Of a stretch of 64,000 nucleotides of DNA, positions 39,401 to 46,930 are shown in pieces; the first letter of the stretch is position 1, and each line of letters begins with the position of its first letter. The notes under the pieces were generated by a model. The model had not been told where the DNA came from, ran no database searches, and saw only the letters and a list, made by a program, of their open reading frames with translations. This DNA is from CAZFER01 sp964517495 (GTDB taxonomy: Bacteria > Hinthialibacterota > Hinthialibacteria > Hinthialibacterales > Hinthialibacteraceae): assembly GCA_964517495.1 (NCBI GenBank), contig CAZFER010000021.1, forward strand, positions 17,818-81,817. The letters run 5' to 3'. The translations under genes were made by a program, and so were the position numbers.

Positions 39401-39872
39401 TTTCATACCAGGGCACCGCTTCTTGATCTCGCTTTAGTTGAGTCAACGAAAGCCCATAGTTATAAAGAGAAGCTGGGTCGGTATCATCCTGCTCAACAAC
39501 TTGTTTAAAATGCTGCATGGCCCGGGTTGAATCACCGATCTTTTTATAAGCTAGCCCTAACGTGTAATGGGCAAACACAGGATCCGAATCCATGGTTAAT
39601 GCTTTATTCAGAATTTCGATGCTGCGTTCATTCTGATCGCCATGGTAATTGGCAATGCCAAGATTAATCACATCTGAAACCGATTGAGGGGCAAGCGCCA
39701 CCGCTTTTTGATAGGCTTGAATCGCCGGTTTAAAATCCTCCTCCTCCATATATGCCTGACCTAGCGCCCGTAATCGATTCAGTTCACTGGGAAAGGTCTG
39801 GGCAAAACAGATGTTCAACAAGAAAGAAGCTACAATAAACATGAATACAGCATACACGCATACTTTTTTCAT
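36435..39872 (-). CDS. Secreted TPR / FG-GAP (VCBS) / ASPIC-UnbV protein (1145 aa)
   Basis: The start is ATG 39872 with GAGG 10 nt upstream. Signal peptide 1-25 (ends CFA). Residues about 30-205 are five TPR units (YMEEEDFKPAIQAYQKAVALAP and so on). Residues about 290-610 carry at least six FG-GAP/VCBS calcium loops (DYDNDHDLDF, DIDHEGDLDL, DLDNDNDLDL, DFDNDGYMDF, DANNDGYEDL, DIDFDGDLDL), expected to form a beta propeller. The ASPIC/UnbV domain follows (NRNHWLSISVEGNKNAIDGYG ... VIRLTWPNG). The last 450 residues are beta-rich and unassigned. Probable periplasmic or surface protein-protein platform; no enzyme motif. Confidence 0.9.
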   Translation of the reverse strand: MKKVCVYAVFMFIVASFLLNICFAQTFPSELNRLRALGQAYMEEEDFKPAIQAYQKAVALAPQSVSDVINLGIANYHGDQNERSIEILNKALTMDSDPVFAHYTLGLAYKKIGDSTRAMQHFKQVVEQDDTDPASLYNYGLSLTQLKRDQEAVPWYEKTIEHDPKHSSAYYQLLLYYSRQGNMKKAIELQKIFRDLKSKEEQRPPDAVDEGKFLGPIEFKISNEDKPRFSSDLKPKFANNNNWSDNINDALNTKNSRVLTLLAEPQIKQSTWVVQAEDGRTSLLSLSDKGSVLNKITMPQGEWRGCVSADYDNDHDLDFFLYGLKNALLLRLEMDNTFTVVGSESKDIDFEGFTKDIKLSLEKEEAYDALWADIDHEGDLDLIVAHPDGDAIYQNNGDGSFSEVSDQFEGLKLNGSKAITVSDLDNDNDLDLLRVTGNNLLEIFSNQRNLKFNKQIEHALPYKIEGDMEGKIPLPKLVCRDFDNDGYMDFTCLGMLPSSVNSQSLVWTVRDNWNLQSLDQFQVSGNLVYLASIFDANNDGYEDLFFSSSMISSNLLNFMVWNRFPLNPQKDMTSVNPNEEQRMGGLLYTFPTDIDFDGDLDLVASTFHQTVFVLENEGGNRNHWLSISVEGNKNAIDGYGSKLLIKDGLYRAKKEITSPITHLGLGEREQVDVIRLTWPNGIFQNIIHQQTDEFIDITEKPGYAGSCPFIYAWNGERFEFIADALSTGPLGLYVGGGYFPPRPEEYVRIRGDQLKSSEGIYELRIREELREITYLDRLELLSVTHPSGTEVHVNERFTIPPFPEFKLIGMSPNARPPQRMTDYHGNDVTKLISKNDNRYPRPWPPSRYEGVGELHWFEIDLNDTKNNDTVMLFMTGYVDWPNSSTARALEQNPSLDFMMPYLQVKNAQGEWQTVRECMGFPAGKLKTVPLDISTVFLTDDRRIRIVSTLQVHWDRILVDTEPILEGLETQIHPIQYADLHYGGYSEGYDLAGNGPHWYDYNHRTSNVRWDYQVGAFTRFGDVLPLLTSFDDMYVIMNHGDEVTVQFDQPAEQKEGQTTTYFLHLQGWVKDADYSTAQGITVEPLPFRGMTAYPYDEEEGYPLDEDKLQYLLKYNTRVFTDRNEAITIPHTVDTPAPKPVSRHETD

Positions 39873-39951
39873 CAATTCAGCACCTCAATTTATAGATGAT
39901 AGGATATTATCCTAAAGTAACCCCCACAAAATTTAAAGCTGGATGTGTTTG

Positions 39952-42030
39952 TTATTTCGTTTGGATATGGATTTTATCTTTTTTGTTATCGTAAGTAATG
40001 ATGCAGTTGGGGACGGGTTGGTGAAACTTGTATCGGCGCTCACGCAATTTGACGATCACATCGGACATGATCATGTGTGAGCAAGTAATAACCGGGTGTT
40101 TGGTGGTATACAATTTTAAGGCTAGTTCCTGATATTCATCACTTAAATGATCAATAGCGGTTAACAATTGTTTCCTTTTTTTCTGCGCTGTGGAAACAAG
40201 TTGCTCTTGCTCATCATCCATGTCTTCTTTAGATTGTTTTTGAGCCTTTAGGAAATGATCCAAGCGTTCCAAATGTCCGGTCAATGTCTGTTTTTTCTCG
40301 CTGATGAGCATCATGCGTTCTAAAACCACATTGTTGATTCCTACTTCAACAAAGGTTTTTGTACCGTATTCATTACCAATAATCCGGGCTGAAATCTTAT
40401 AGCCCGCGGTCGTCTTACCTCCGGTAATGCTTCCTTTGCCCGCTTGTAATACAACACACCCGGCTGCAGATACTACACTATTTAAAATCTGATTGCCAAT
40501 CACCACATCATGGCCAGCTTCCACTCTGGCGTTCTGCAAAAAGGCGGAGATCACATCATTGCCAGCGACCACTTTACCCTTCCCTTTTCCAAATATTCCC
40601 TTCTTAACTTCGATATCTCTGCCTGCCGACACATTCGCCGCTTCGATGGTGCCACCCACTGTTACACTTCCCGTGGTTTTCACTGTAAAGCCATCCAATA
40701 TATTTCCATTGATGATAATATCTCCCATAAAATCGATATTCCCTGTTGAAAAATCAACATCTTTTTGAATCAACAAAACAGGTAAAACATCGAGAATATT
40801 ATCGTGGGAATAATATTTGCCAGTACACCCAGCATACCATTTTTGATCGTTATCTTTTTTGGTAATATTATCACCGGCTACAATTTCATTCTTTTCACCC
40901 CACAAGCCGGGTATTTTTTCCCCTGTAACCGTAAATCCTTCCCGTCCTTGCGTAGGAGGTATAACCGTAACCAAATGCGTATCTTTCATCACAGTAACAA
41001 AATCACGAAGGTTATAAAAATCGACCGATCCATCCTCTCGGATAGTATATCGTTCAGATGAAAGCACTGGTTTGATATGCCACTTAATTTCACCATTGGT
41101 TCCCGTGGTTGGACCCCGCCCTTGTGCAATAACAATATCTTTTGCAGGTTGTTCTTTTTGATTCGCCATTTCAATGGCATATTGAACAACTGAAAAATCA
41201 ACACCTTTCTTAATCCCCAATTTAAGCATATGAGACCTAACTTCATCAAATTCAACCTTTTTTCCTTGTCCTGACGGGGGATCGATTGATAAAAAGGCTT
41301 GCATGTGATCTTCTGATAAATGGAGAGAAAAAGAAGCATCCCGGTCGATTTTTCGCAAGGTTAAAACGCCATCCCTTAATGAAACCATACCAGGGCATGA
41401 TGCATAATATTCTCCTTGAGTATTACATAAGATATTTTCATTCGCATAAATTTTTAGGCTCTCTTCATCAGCCGGTTGAATTTCCACTCCCCGTACATTA
41501 ATACCCGGAATCCCTGGCTTTCCTTTATCAAGTTTTAATATCAAGTCATTTTTTCTGACATAATACTCATTTACTGCTTGTTCTTCTTCATAATCATCAC
41601 CAATCCAATAGACAATTTTGGGAGGCTGCCCTGGTTTGGGCTCCTGGCCGATGGCTATCACCACCTCAAGAAAAGTATTGGGTGATTCCCGAATGATGGA
41701 AAAAGCTTTTTGAATGTTCTTATTGATTAAGCCAGAAACAATACCTTCTTGTTTTATGCGATTAAAAATGTCATTGGCTTTCAGGTTTTCAGGGGGAGAG
41801 CTCTTTTCAGGATTATATTGAAGATAGGCTTTGGTTTCCAACTCATTTAAGAGAACATGAAAATGGTTGGTAATGCTTATATTCTTTGTAAACTCTTCTC
41901 GAGATAAGCGTGATTCGGAGTCAAGGATGGAATCATTAATATGAAGATCCTTGATTTTACCGTCTATCGTGTTCAGCAAATCTTCGAGTTTTGAATAATC
42001 ATTATTGTATGCCGGTTTTTCTTTCGTCAT
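39952..42030 (-). CDS. FapA-domain (DUF342) protein (692 aa)
   Basis: I take ATG 42030 (MTKEKPAYNN); a GTG lies three codons upstream, and neither start has a strong ribosome site. The C-terminal half holds the FapA beta-helix with regular six-residue turns (GDIIINGNILDGFTVKTTGS, VTVGGTIEAANVSAGRDI). It is followed by a helical coiled-coil segment (residues about 570-640) and a short beta domain. FapA-type proteins are cytoplasmic polymerising or scaffold-like proteins linked to flagella, cell shape or surface polymers in different bacteria. No flagellar genes are nearby. Single gene. Confidence 0.85.
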   Translation of the reverse strand: MTKEKPAYNNDYSKLEDLLNTIDGKIKDLHINDSILDSESRLSREEFTKNISITNHFHVLLNELETKAYLQYNPEKSSPPENLKANDIFNRIKQEGIVSGLINKNIQKAFSIIRESPNTFLEVVIAIGQEPKPGQPPKIVYWIGDDYEEEQAVNEYYVRKNDLILKLDKGKPGIPGINVRGVEIQPADEESLKIYANENILCNTQGEYYASCPGMVSLRDGVLTLRKIDRDASFSLHLSEDHMQAFLSIDPPSGQGKKVEFDEVRSHMLKLGIKKGVDFSVVQYAIEMANQKEQPAKDIVIAQGRGPTTGTNGEIKWHIKPVLSSERYTIREDGSVDFYNLRDFVTVMKDTHLVTVIPPTQGREGFTVTGEKIPGLWGEKNEIVAGDNITKKDNDQKWYAGCTGKYYSHDNILDVLPVLLIQKDVDFSTGNIDFMGDIIINGNILDGFTVKTTGSVTVGGTIEAANVSAGRDIEVKKGIFGKGKGKVVAGNDVISAFLQNARVEAGHDVVIGNQILNSVVSAAGCVVLQAGKGSITGGKTTAGYKISARIIGNEYGTKTFVEVGINNVVLERMMLISEKKQTLTGHLERLDHFLKAQKQSKEDMDDEQEQLVSTAQKKRKQLLTAIDHLSDEYQELALKLYTTKHPVITCSHMIMSDVIVKLRERRYKFHQPVPNCIITYDNKKDKIHIQTK

Positions 42031-42302
42031 TTTGATCACTAGAGGGAAATTAAAATCAATCTATATATAATCATTCGGTCTTTCAACACACTATATTAAC
42101 TACAATTTCATTGTACCTTTTTTGAATCGAATTTAAAGCAAATTATCCTAAGGATTTAAGCTAACTTATTTATTTGCATTTTATCTCTCTTTAAAGTAAA
42201 TTAGAGCCGTCAATAAATACTGTATCAAAATAAAAAAAGTAATAGAATCGAATGTATATAACCATAATGAGACAAGAAGAATGAATGGAGGCCCCTTCTT
42301 TT

Positions 42303-43250
42303 ATGTCTAGTGAATCAGAAATTCGTAACCTTGAAACCCGAGCTGGTCAGAGTGTCGATTGGGATGTCGAAACTGATGAACAGGCCCTCACCATCGACGA
42401 TGAAGTGCGATCGTTAATCAAGAAATCGCTCGATGAAGATAAAGGGGCCGGTGATGTTACCACCATTGCTACCATCCCTCCAACCAGAATTGGGACAGCC
42501 AAGGTGGTGGTAAAACAAACCGGGATTATGTGTGGCACACAAATATTTGTGGAAGTGTTTCGGCTGGTTAATCCGGATGTCAAAGTTCAGTGCTGGGCCA
42601 AGGAAGGGCAAATTTTATCCTCTGGACGAACGGTTTTTACGCTGGAAGGCCCACTGGGTTCCATTTTAACCGGAGAACGGGTGGCCTTGAACTTTTTATG
42701 CACGTTATCCGGCATCTCGACCACCACCTCTGAACATGTCCGAGCCGTGCGCCACACCAAAGCAAGAATTACCGATACCCGCAAAACCACTCCACTCTTA
42801 AGGCGACTGGAAAAATACGCGGTATGTGTTGGGGGTGGAGTGAATCACCGGATGGGATTATATGACATGGTGCTCATCAAGGATAACCATATCGATACCT
42901 GTGGTGGGATAATCAAAACCGTCAACGCTGTACGTAACCGCTGGGGTGACACATTTGCCATCGAAGTGGAAACCCGTAATCTTGAAGAGGTGAAAACGGC
43001 AATCCAAGCAAGTGTGAATCGAATCATGCTCGACAACATGGACCTCGACACCATGAGAGAAGCTGTGCGTATCATTGAAGGCAGGGCGGAAACAGAAGCC
43101 TCTGGAGGTATTAACCTCAATACCGTCTCATTCGTGGCGGAAACAGGAGTTGATTATATCTCTATCGGTGGTTTGACTCATTCAACCAAATGGCTTGATT
43201 TTTCTATGATTATTGATAAAAACCTCACAAAATCTGAAGAAGAACAATGA
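42303..43250 (+). CDS. nadC: Nicotinate-nucleotide pyrophosphorylase, carboxylating (315 aa)
   Basis: The enzyme converts quinolinate and PRPP to nicotinate mononucleotide, CO2 and pyrophosphate in NAD synthesis. I prefer ATG 42303, with GGAGG 11 nt upstream; ATG 42285 would overlap that site. Family blocks are complete: GERVALNFLCTLSGIST, TDTRKTTPLLRRLEKYAV (PRPP and quinolinate Arg/Lys), GGVNHRMGLYDMVLIKDNH, IEVETRNLEE, IMLDNM, EASGGINL and DYISIGGLTHS. The first 35 residues are an acidic extension not seen in typical members. No other nad gene is adjacent. Confidence 0.95.
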   Translation: MSSESEIRNLETRAGQSVDWDVETDEQALTIDDEVRSLIKKSLDEDKGAGDVTTIATIPPTRIGTAKVVVKQTGIMCGTQIFVEVFRLVNPDVKVQCWAKEGQILSSGRTVFTLEGPLGSILTGERVALNFLCTLSGISTTTSEHVRAVRHTKARITDTRKTTPLLRRLEKYAVCVGGGVNHRMGLYDMVLIKDNHIDTCGGIIKTVNAVRNRWGDTFAIEVETRNLEEVKTAIQASVNRIMLDNMDLDTMREAVRIIEGRAETEASGGINLNTVSFVAETGVDYISIGGLTHSTKWLDFSMIIDKNLTKSEEEQ

Positions 43251-43286
43251 ATGAATACGCATATTCGCTATAAATTGTGCCCAACA

Positions 43287-43323
43287 AATCATGCAGGCTT
43301 CCAACTTGAAAGCCCGCATGATT
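43287..43323 (+). terminator. Hairpin downstream of nadC
   Basis: AATCATGCAGGCTT (43287-43300) pairs with AAGCCCGCATGATT (43310-43323) with one mismatch and a 9-nt loop. It is 37 nt after the nadC stop. No immediate T tract, though CTTTTTG follows about 16 nt on. Confidence 0.45.
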
Positions 43324-43371
43324 GACAAATGCGCTGATTTGCTTTTTGATGAAGATTAAAGGGGGAAAATA

Positions 43372-43755
43372 ATGGAAACACATCTGAAACTATGCGCGGT
43401 TTTGCACATTATCATCGGCTCACTAGGAATGATAACCTTTTTCCTCGTCCTATTATTAATGGGTGGACTGAATATATTCCTTGGGATGTTTTCATCTGTA
43501 CCTGATGCCTCGCTTCAAATTACCCTGGTCACGGTTGTTGGATTAATTCTAAGTGCCTATATTTTCTTAAGTTCCATTCCCGGCCTGGTCGCCGGTATCG
43601 GCCTCTTAAAACACGCCAACTGGGCGCGAATCCTAACCATCATTGTATCAATATTATATATCCCCTTTCACTTTCCCCTCGGAACCATTTTGGGAATCTA
43701 TAGCCTCTGGGTGATGTTCACGCCGGAATCGATGGAGTGGTTCCAGAAGGATTGA
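43372..43755 (+). CDS. Small multi-pass membrane protein (127 aa)
   Basis: About four hydrophobic segments: residues 6-30, 31-43 (short), 50-82 and 88-117. The C-terminus ends FTPESMEWFQKD. The ribosome site is GGGGGA. The arrangement resembles small uncharacterised integral membrane families of DUF4064 type. No catalytic or transport motif is seen. Confidence 0.7.
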   Translation: METHLKLCAVLHIIIGSLGMITFFLVLLLMGGLNIFLGMFSSVPDASLQITLVTVVGLILSAYIFLSSIPGLVAGIGLLKHANWARILTIIVSILYIPFHFPLGTILGIYSLWVMFTPESMEWFQKD

Positions 43756-43788
43756 GATTGCGCTTTTGAACGATTATGAGATGAGAAA

Positions 43789-43986
43789 ATGACAACACCA
43801 ATTAAAAACATTTAAATTCCAACAGATAAACATCGCGCCCACATCGAGCGAGCTGTGAAAATTATATCGAAGGAGGGATGCCAGGAGATTTATATTTTCG
43901 GATCAATTGCGGCCGGTACTGCTAACGAACAATCTCACCTCGATCTTGGGATACGTCATTATCCTCTCACTGAATACACTGAATAA
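43789..43986 (+). pseudogene. Broken MNT/KNT-type nucleotidyltransferase fragment
   Basis: From ATG 43789 the frame is interrupted by TAA at 43813 and then continues as HRAHIERAVKIISKEG and IYIFGSIAAGTANEQSHLDLG. This matches the GSxxxG...SDxDL signature of minimal nucleotidyltransferases, but with His in place of the first catalytic Asp. It ends at 43984 soon after the signature. Both the nonsense codon and the lost Asp argue for decay of a former MNT/HEPN-type toxin-antitoxin component. Confidence 0.7.
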
Positions 43987-44357
43987 AAGACCTACCAGCG
44001 GGGAGGTTCTTTGCATTCTCATTTTATTCGCACATGTATTGCACTCGTAATTCCCAGTCTCAAGACTTCAAGCACCATCGCTAAATGATCATGGGATTTA
44101 TATGATATGATGCATGGGATTGGGGCATTAATAATGATAGAAACCCAAAAGAGAGATAAACATAGGCCAAACGGAATGGGAATTGAATATATGAAATGAT
44201 AAATCCCCAGTTTTGAGGTAATGGACTTTATTGCCGGAATCAGGATATCCAGGATGTGCGGATTATTTGAAATATATGGATTACGCGGATAGGCGACCGG
44301 TCTTCTCTTATACCCTCAATCATAAATTATACTATTTATCAAGTTGATTATTTTTCC
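43987..44357. other. Non-coding stretch in the plastic patch
   Basis: About 370 bp without a credible gene. It contains one copy of the GGAATCAGGATAtCCAGGATGT repeat (44236-44257). The rest is AT-rich and unassigned. Confidence 0.5.
44236..44257 (+). repeat. CAGGAT intergenic repeat, copy 1
   Basis: A 22-bp unit with one mismatch to the copy at 45454-45475, in the same orientation, followed in both by a GGAT-containing sequence. Confidence 0.6.
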
Positions 44358-44582
44358 TCACATAATTGATTTCCTTTTCTTTTCTTGAATGGCATCTTCG
44401 GGTAGTCCTCTTAATATATCTGCTATTCGTTCCTCTAAAACCAGTTGAATCGCCTCGCGAAGATTATTCTTTGTTTCTTCTATGGTCTCACCCTGCCCGT
44501 TGGCTCCTGGAACCTCGGGAGAGATCGCCCAATACCCCCCTTCGGGGGCTGGCTCTATAATTGTCGTGAATTCCGCTTTCAT
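44358..44582 (-). CDS. HicB-family antitoxin-like protein, orphan (74 aa)
   Basis: The ribosome site is AAGGGG. The residues read as the HicB core: TIIEPAPEGGYWAISPEVPGANGQ, split as strand-turn-strand, then GETIEETKNNLREAIQLVLEE (helix). HicB proteins neutralise the HicA mRNA nuclease and repress the operon. No HicA reading frame (about 60-80 aa with the catalytic His) is found on either side, so this is an orphan or a solitary regulator. Confidence 0.8.
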   Translation of the reverse strand: MKAEFTTIIEPAPEGGYWAISPEVPGANGQGETIEETKNNLREAIQLVLEERIADILRGLPEDAIQEKKRKSIM

Positions 44583-44683
44583 TTTTCCCCTTTTCTAAAT
44601 GAACGAAAGAGTGGATAACCAAAGATTATTATAAGACAATTTTGGTGTACCTTTATCATTCACAACAGAATAGATTCATTAAT

Positions 44684-45385
44684 AACTCAAAACATCCCTG
44701 ACGACAGTTGCCGGGAGACCGCCATGGCTTCTTCAGCTTCGGGGATCATTCCCATTTTTTGGTAGACGCGGGAGAGGTTGGTGTAGGCCAGTGGTTCCTG
44801 GGGGCTTAGTTCGACGGCTTTTTTGGCGGCTTCCACGGCTTGATTCAGGTCATTCAATTGCTGCCAGGCCATTGAAATGGCCATGTAGATTTCGCCATCG
44901 TTGGGATCATACTCCAACGCCTTTTCATATTCATCAATCGATTCCTGCAACTTGCCATTGCCGAATAAATCCAGTCCGTTATTGTAATGTTCTTTTTTGG
45001 ATGACATGTAAACCTCGCATTTTGAGTTATTTGTTATGGTTATTTTATCTTATTGTATCACAATAGAAGGGTGTTGATAACGTTACACCGTGGTTTTGGC
45101 GCCTTGATAGACCACCCAACTCTCGGGCAGGATGAACGTGAAGGTTGATCTTCTCCATAGGTTGAGTGGAGTTCAATCTTCCCACCGAGTAATTGAGCTA
45201 ACTCTTTGGTTATGGTAAGCCCCAGGCCGATGCCGGTGCCGTGCACAGCGTGATCACCACGGGCAAACTCTTCGAATATCTTCTCCTGATCCTCCTCCTT
45301 GATCCCCGGCCCTGAATCCAACACCGATAGGGAAACTGTACCATCATCCCGAGTTTCAGCCTTTAAACCAACATAACCTTCTTCT
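44684..45385 (-). repeat. 702-bp direct duplication, copy A
   Basis: Nearly identical to 46229-46930 at a constant offset of 1545 bp. I saw only two substitutions (44706/46251 and in CTTCAGCTTC/CTTCGGCTTC). It carries the TPR gene and the last part of the histidine kinase gene. The identity ends abruptly within the kinase at ACCTTCTTCT. Confidence 0.9.
44687..45007 (-). CDS. Small TPR protein, duplicated copy A (106 aa)
   Basis: Residues 8-100 hold two to three TPR units (LQESIDEYEKALEYDPNDGE, LNQAVEAAKKAVELSPQEP, AYTNLSRVYQKMGMIPEAEE). No leader. It differs from copy B only in one residue near the C-terminus (RQLSSG versus RQQSSG). In copy B the TPR gene follows the histidine kinase by 50 bp; here only a kinase stub precedes it, so its transcription may be lost or changed. 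TPR proteins mediate protein contacts; the partner is unknown. Confidence 0.85.
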   Translation of the reverse strand: MSSKKEHYNNGLDLFGNGKLQESIDEYEKALEYDPNDGEIYMAISMAWQQLNDLNQAVEAAKKAVELSPQEPLAYTNLSRVYQKMGMIPEAEEAMAVSRQLSSGMF

Positions 45386-45411
45386 TCTGACTTCGCACCG
45401 GCCTTTGGCAC
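45058..45411 (-). pseudogene. Truncated histidine kinase ATPase-domain stub
   Basis: Only the C-terminal HATPase part of the kinase at 46603 is present: EEGYVGLKAETRDDGTVSLS, then DSGPGIKEED (G1 box) and GTGIGLGLTITKEL (G2 box). The sensor, membrane, HisKA and N-box parts are missing. The first eight codons (MPKAGAKS) are foreign sequence at the duplication junction. It also carries the same frameshift-like tail as the full copy. Probably non-functional. Confidence 0.85.
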
Positions 45412-45453
45412 GTATTTTTATGTTATTGAATTTGAGAGAATAACTTATTTGTC

Positions 45454-45475
45454 GGAATCAGGATACCCAGGATGT
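45454..45475 (+). repeat. CAGGAT intergenic repeat, copy 2
   Basis: GGAATCAGGATAcCCAGGATGT, one mismatch to the copy at 44236-44257. Confidence 0.6.
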
Positions 45476-45611
45476 CAAGGATGCATTGGATTTTTTTTGT
45501 GCGGGGATTGAGGCAATCTCTGCCACCCTATTATTTTGAGTGAGGTAAGTTTTATGTTTGGATTTAAATTAAGGAACAGCGGATGCGCCGTTCTTGATAT
45601 TAGGCTAATCA

Positions 45612-45911
45612 TCATATAAGACGCTGACGCCACTTTTGGGGATCACGTGATGAATGGAATATACCATAAACTATAATCTTATCATTGAAATACTCATAGA
45701 AAACCATATACGGAAACCTCCGAAGCAATCCACGCCGATAATTCTCATGGACAATGCAATATAATTCAGGTGTGTTAAGGATTGCATCAAAGCAATCATT
45801 TAAACTATTCAAGAATTCTTCTCCTAATCCATCCCGACAATTTTCATACCAATAATAAGCATCTGCAATATCGTATTCCGTTTCAGGCGCCAGAATTAAT
45901 TCATTGGCCAT
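45612..45911 (-). CDS. RelE/ParE-family toxin (99 aa)
   Basis: The fold signature runs through the whole length: LAPETEYDIADAYYWYE (helix 1), GLGEEFLNSLNDCFDAILNTP (helix 2), then RRGLLRRFPYMVFYEYFNDKIIVYGIFHSSRDPQKW, split as three strands with the basic pocket (RRFPY, HSSRDP). Family members cut mRNA on ribosomes or poison gyrase; which applies is not visible. Its start overlaps the antitoxin gene by 11 bp, the usual translational coupling of antitoxin then toxin. Confidence 0.88.
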   Translation of the reverse strand: MANELILAPETEYDIADAYYWYENCRDGLGEEFLNSLNDCFDAILNTPELYCIVHENYRRGLLRRFPYMVFYEYFNDKIIVYGIFHSSRDPQKWRQRLI

Positions 45912-46122
45912 TTCTTTTCCTTATCCTGCTTTTCAGCTCTTCCCAACTAAGACCAGAAGCAGGATCTTTCATCAGATTCGTTTTCCTGCGGGAAAGTTCT
46001 TCTATCTGCCATTCATGAAGAGGGATTTCTTCGGGGGAGGAAGCCAGATCGTCCCATATGTCTTGAACAAGCTGGAGTTTTTCTGATGAGGACAAATCAT
46101 TTAATGATATCGAATTCTTCAT
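45901..46122 (-). CDS. Addiction-module antitoxin component (73 aa)
   Basis: The start is ATG 46122 (a GTG lies one codon upstream). The sequence matches the 'putative addiction module component' family: LSSSEKLQLVQDIWDDLASS (helical) followed by IPLHEWQIEELSRRK and a C-terminal WEELKSRIRKR tail. It should bind and inhibit the RelE/ParE toxin encoded immediately downstream and repress their promoter. The pair sits between the two copies of the 702-bp duplication. Confidence 0.85.
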   Translation of the reverse strand: MKNSISLNDLSSSEKLQLVQDIWDDLASSPEEIPLHEWQIEELSRRKTNLMKDPASGLSWEELKSRIRKRNGQ

Positions 46123-46228
46123 CACAATACCCTATGACAAGTTTTAACTGTAGAATAAAATTCACTTAAATCTCTGTCAACTAATTTTTGAGTCAATAAT
46201 TCCATTTTTTATCGAAAGTTCAATTTCA

Positions 46229-46930
46229 AACTCAAAACATCCCTGACGACTGTTGCCGGGAGACCGCCATGGCTTCTTCGGCTTCGGGGATCATTCCCAT
46301 TTTTTGGTAGACGCGGGAGAGGTTGGTGTAGGCCAGTGGTTCCTGGGGGCTTAGTTCGACGGCTTTTTTGGCGGCTTCCACGGCTTGATTCAGGTCATTC
46401 AATTGCTGCCAGGCCATTGAAATGGCCATGTAGATTTCGCCATCGTTGGGATCATACTCCAACGCCTTTTCATATTCATCAATCGATTCCTGCAACTTGC
46501 CATTGCCGAATAAATCCAGTCCGTTATTGTAATGTTCTTTTTTGGATGACATGTAAACCTCGCATTTTGAGTTATTTGTTATGGTTATTTTATCTTATTG
46601 TATCACAATAGAAGGGTGTTGATAACGTTACACCGTGGTTTTGGCGCCTTGATAGACCACCCAACTCTCGGGCAGGATGAACGTGAAGGTTGATCTTCTC
46701 CATAGGTTGAGTGGAGTTCAATCTTCCCACCGAGTAATTGAGCTAACTCTTTGGTTATGGTAAGCCCCAGGCCGATGCCGGTGCCGTGCACAGCGTGATC
46801 ACCACGGGCAAACTCTTCGAATATCTTCTCCTGATCCTCCTCCTTGATCCCCGGCCCTGAATCCAACACCGATAGGGAAACTGTACCATCATCCCGAGTT
46901 TCAGCCTTTAAACCAACATAACCTTCTTCT
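46229..46930 (-). repeat. 702-bp direct duplication, copy B (parental)
   Basis: Matches 44684-45385. Here the kinase gene is full length, so this is the likely source copy. Confidence 0.9.
46232..46552 (-). CDS. Small TPR protein, copy B, downstream of histidine kinase (106 aa)
   Basis: Same TPR protein as copy A, with RQQSSG near the end. It begins 50 bp after the kinase stop and shares its strand, so it is probably co-transcribed with the kinase. A role as adaptor of the kinase output is possible but inferred from adjacency only. Confidence 0.85.
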   Translation of the reverse strand: MSSKKEHYNNGLDLFGNGKLQESIDEYEKALEYDPNDGEIYMAISMAWQQLNDLNQAVEAAKKAVELSPQEPLAYTNLSRVYQKMGMIPEAEEAMAVSRQQSSGMF

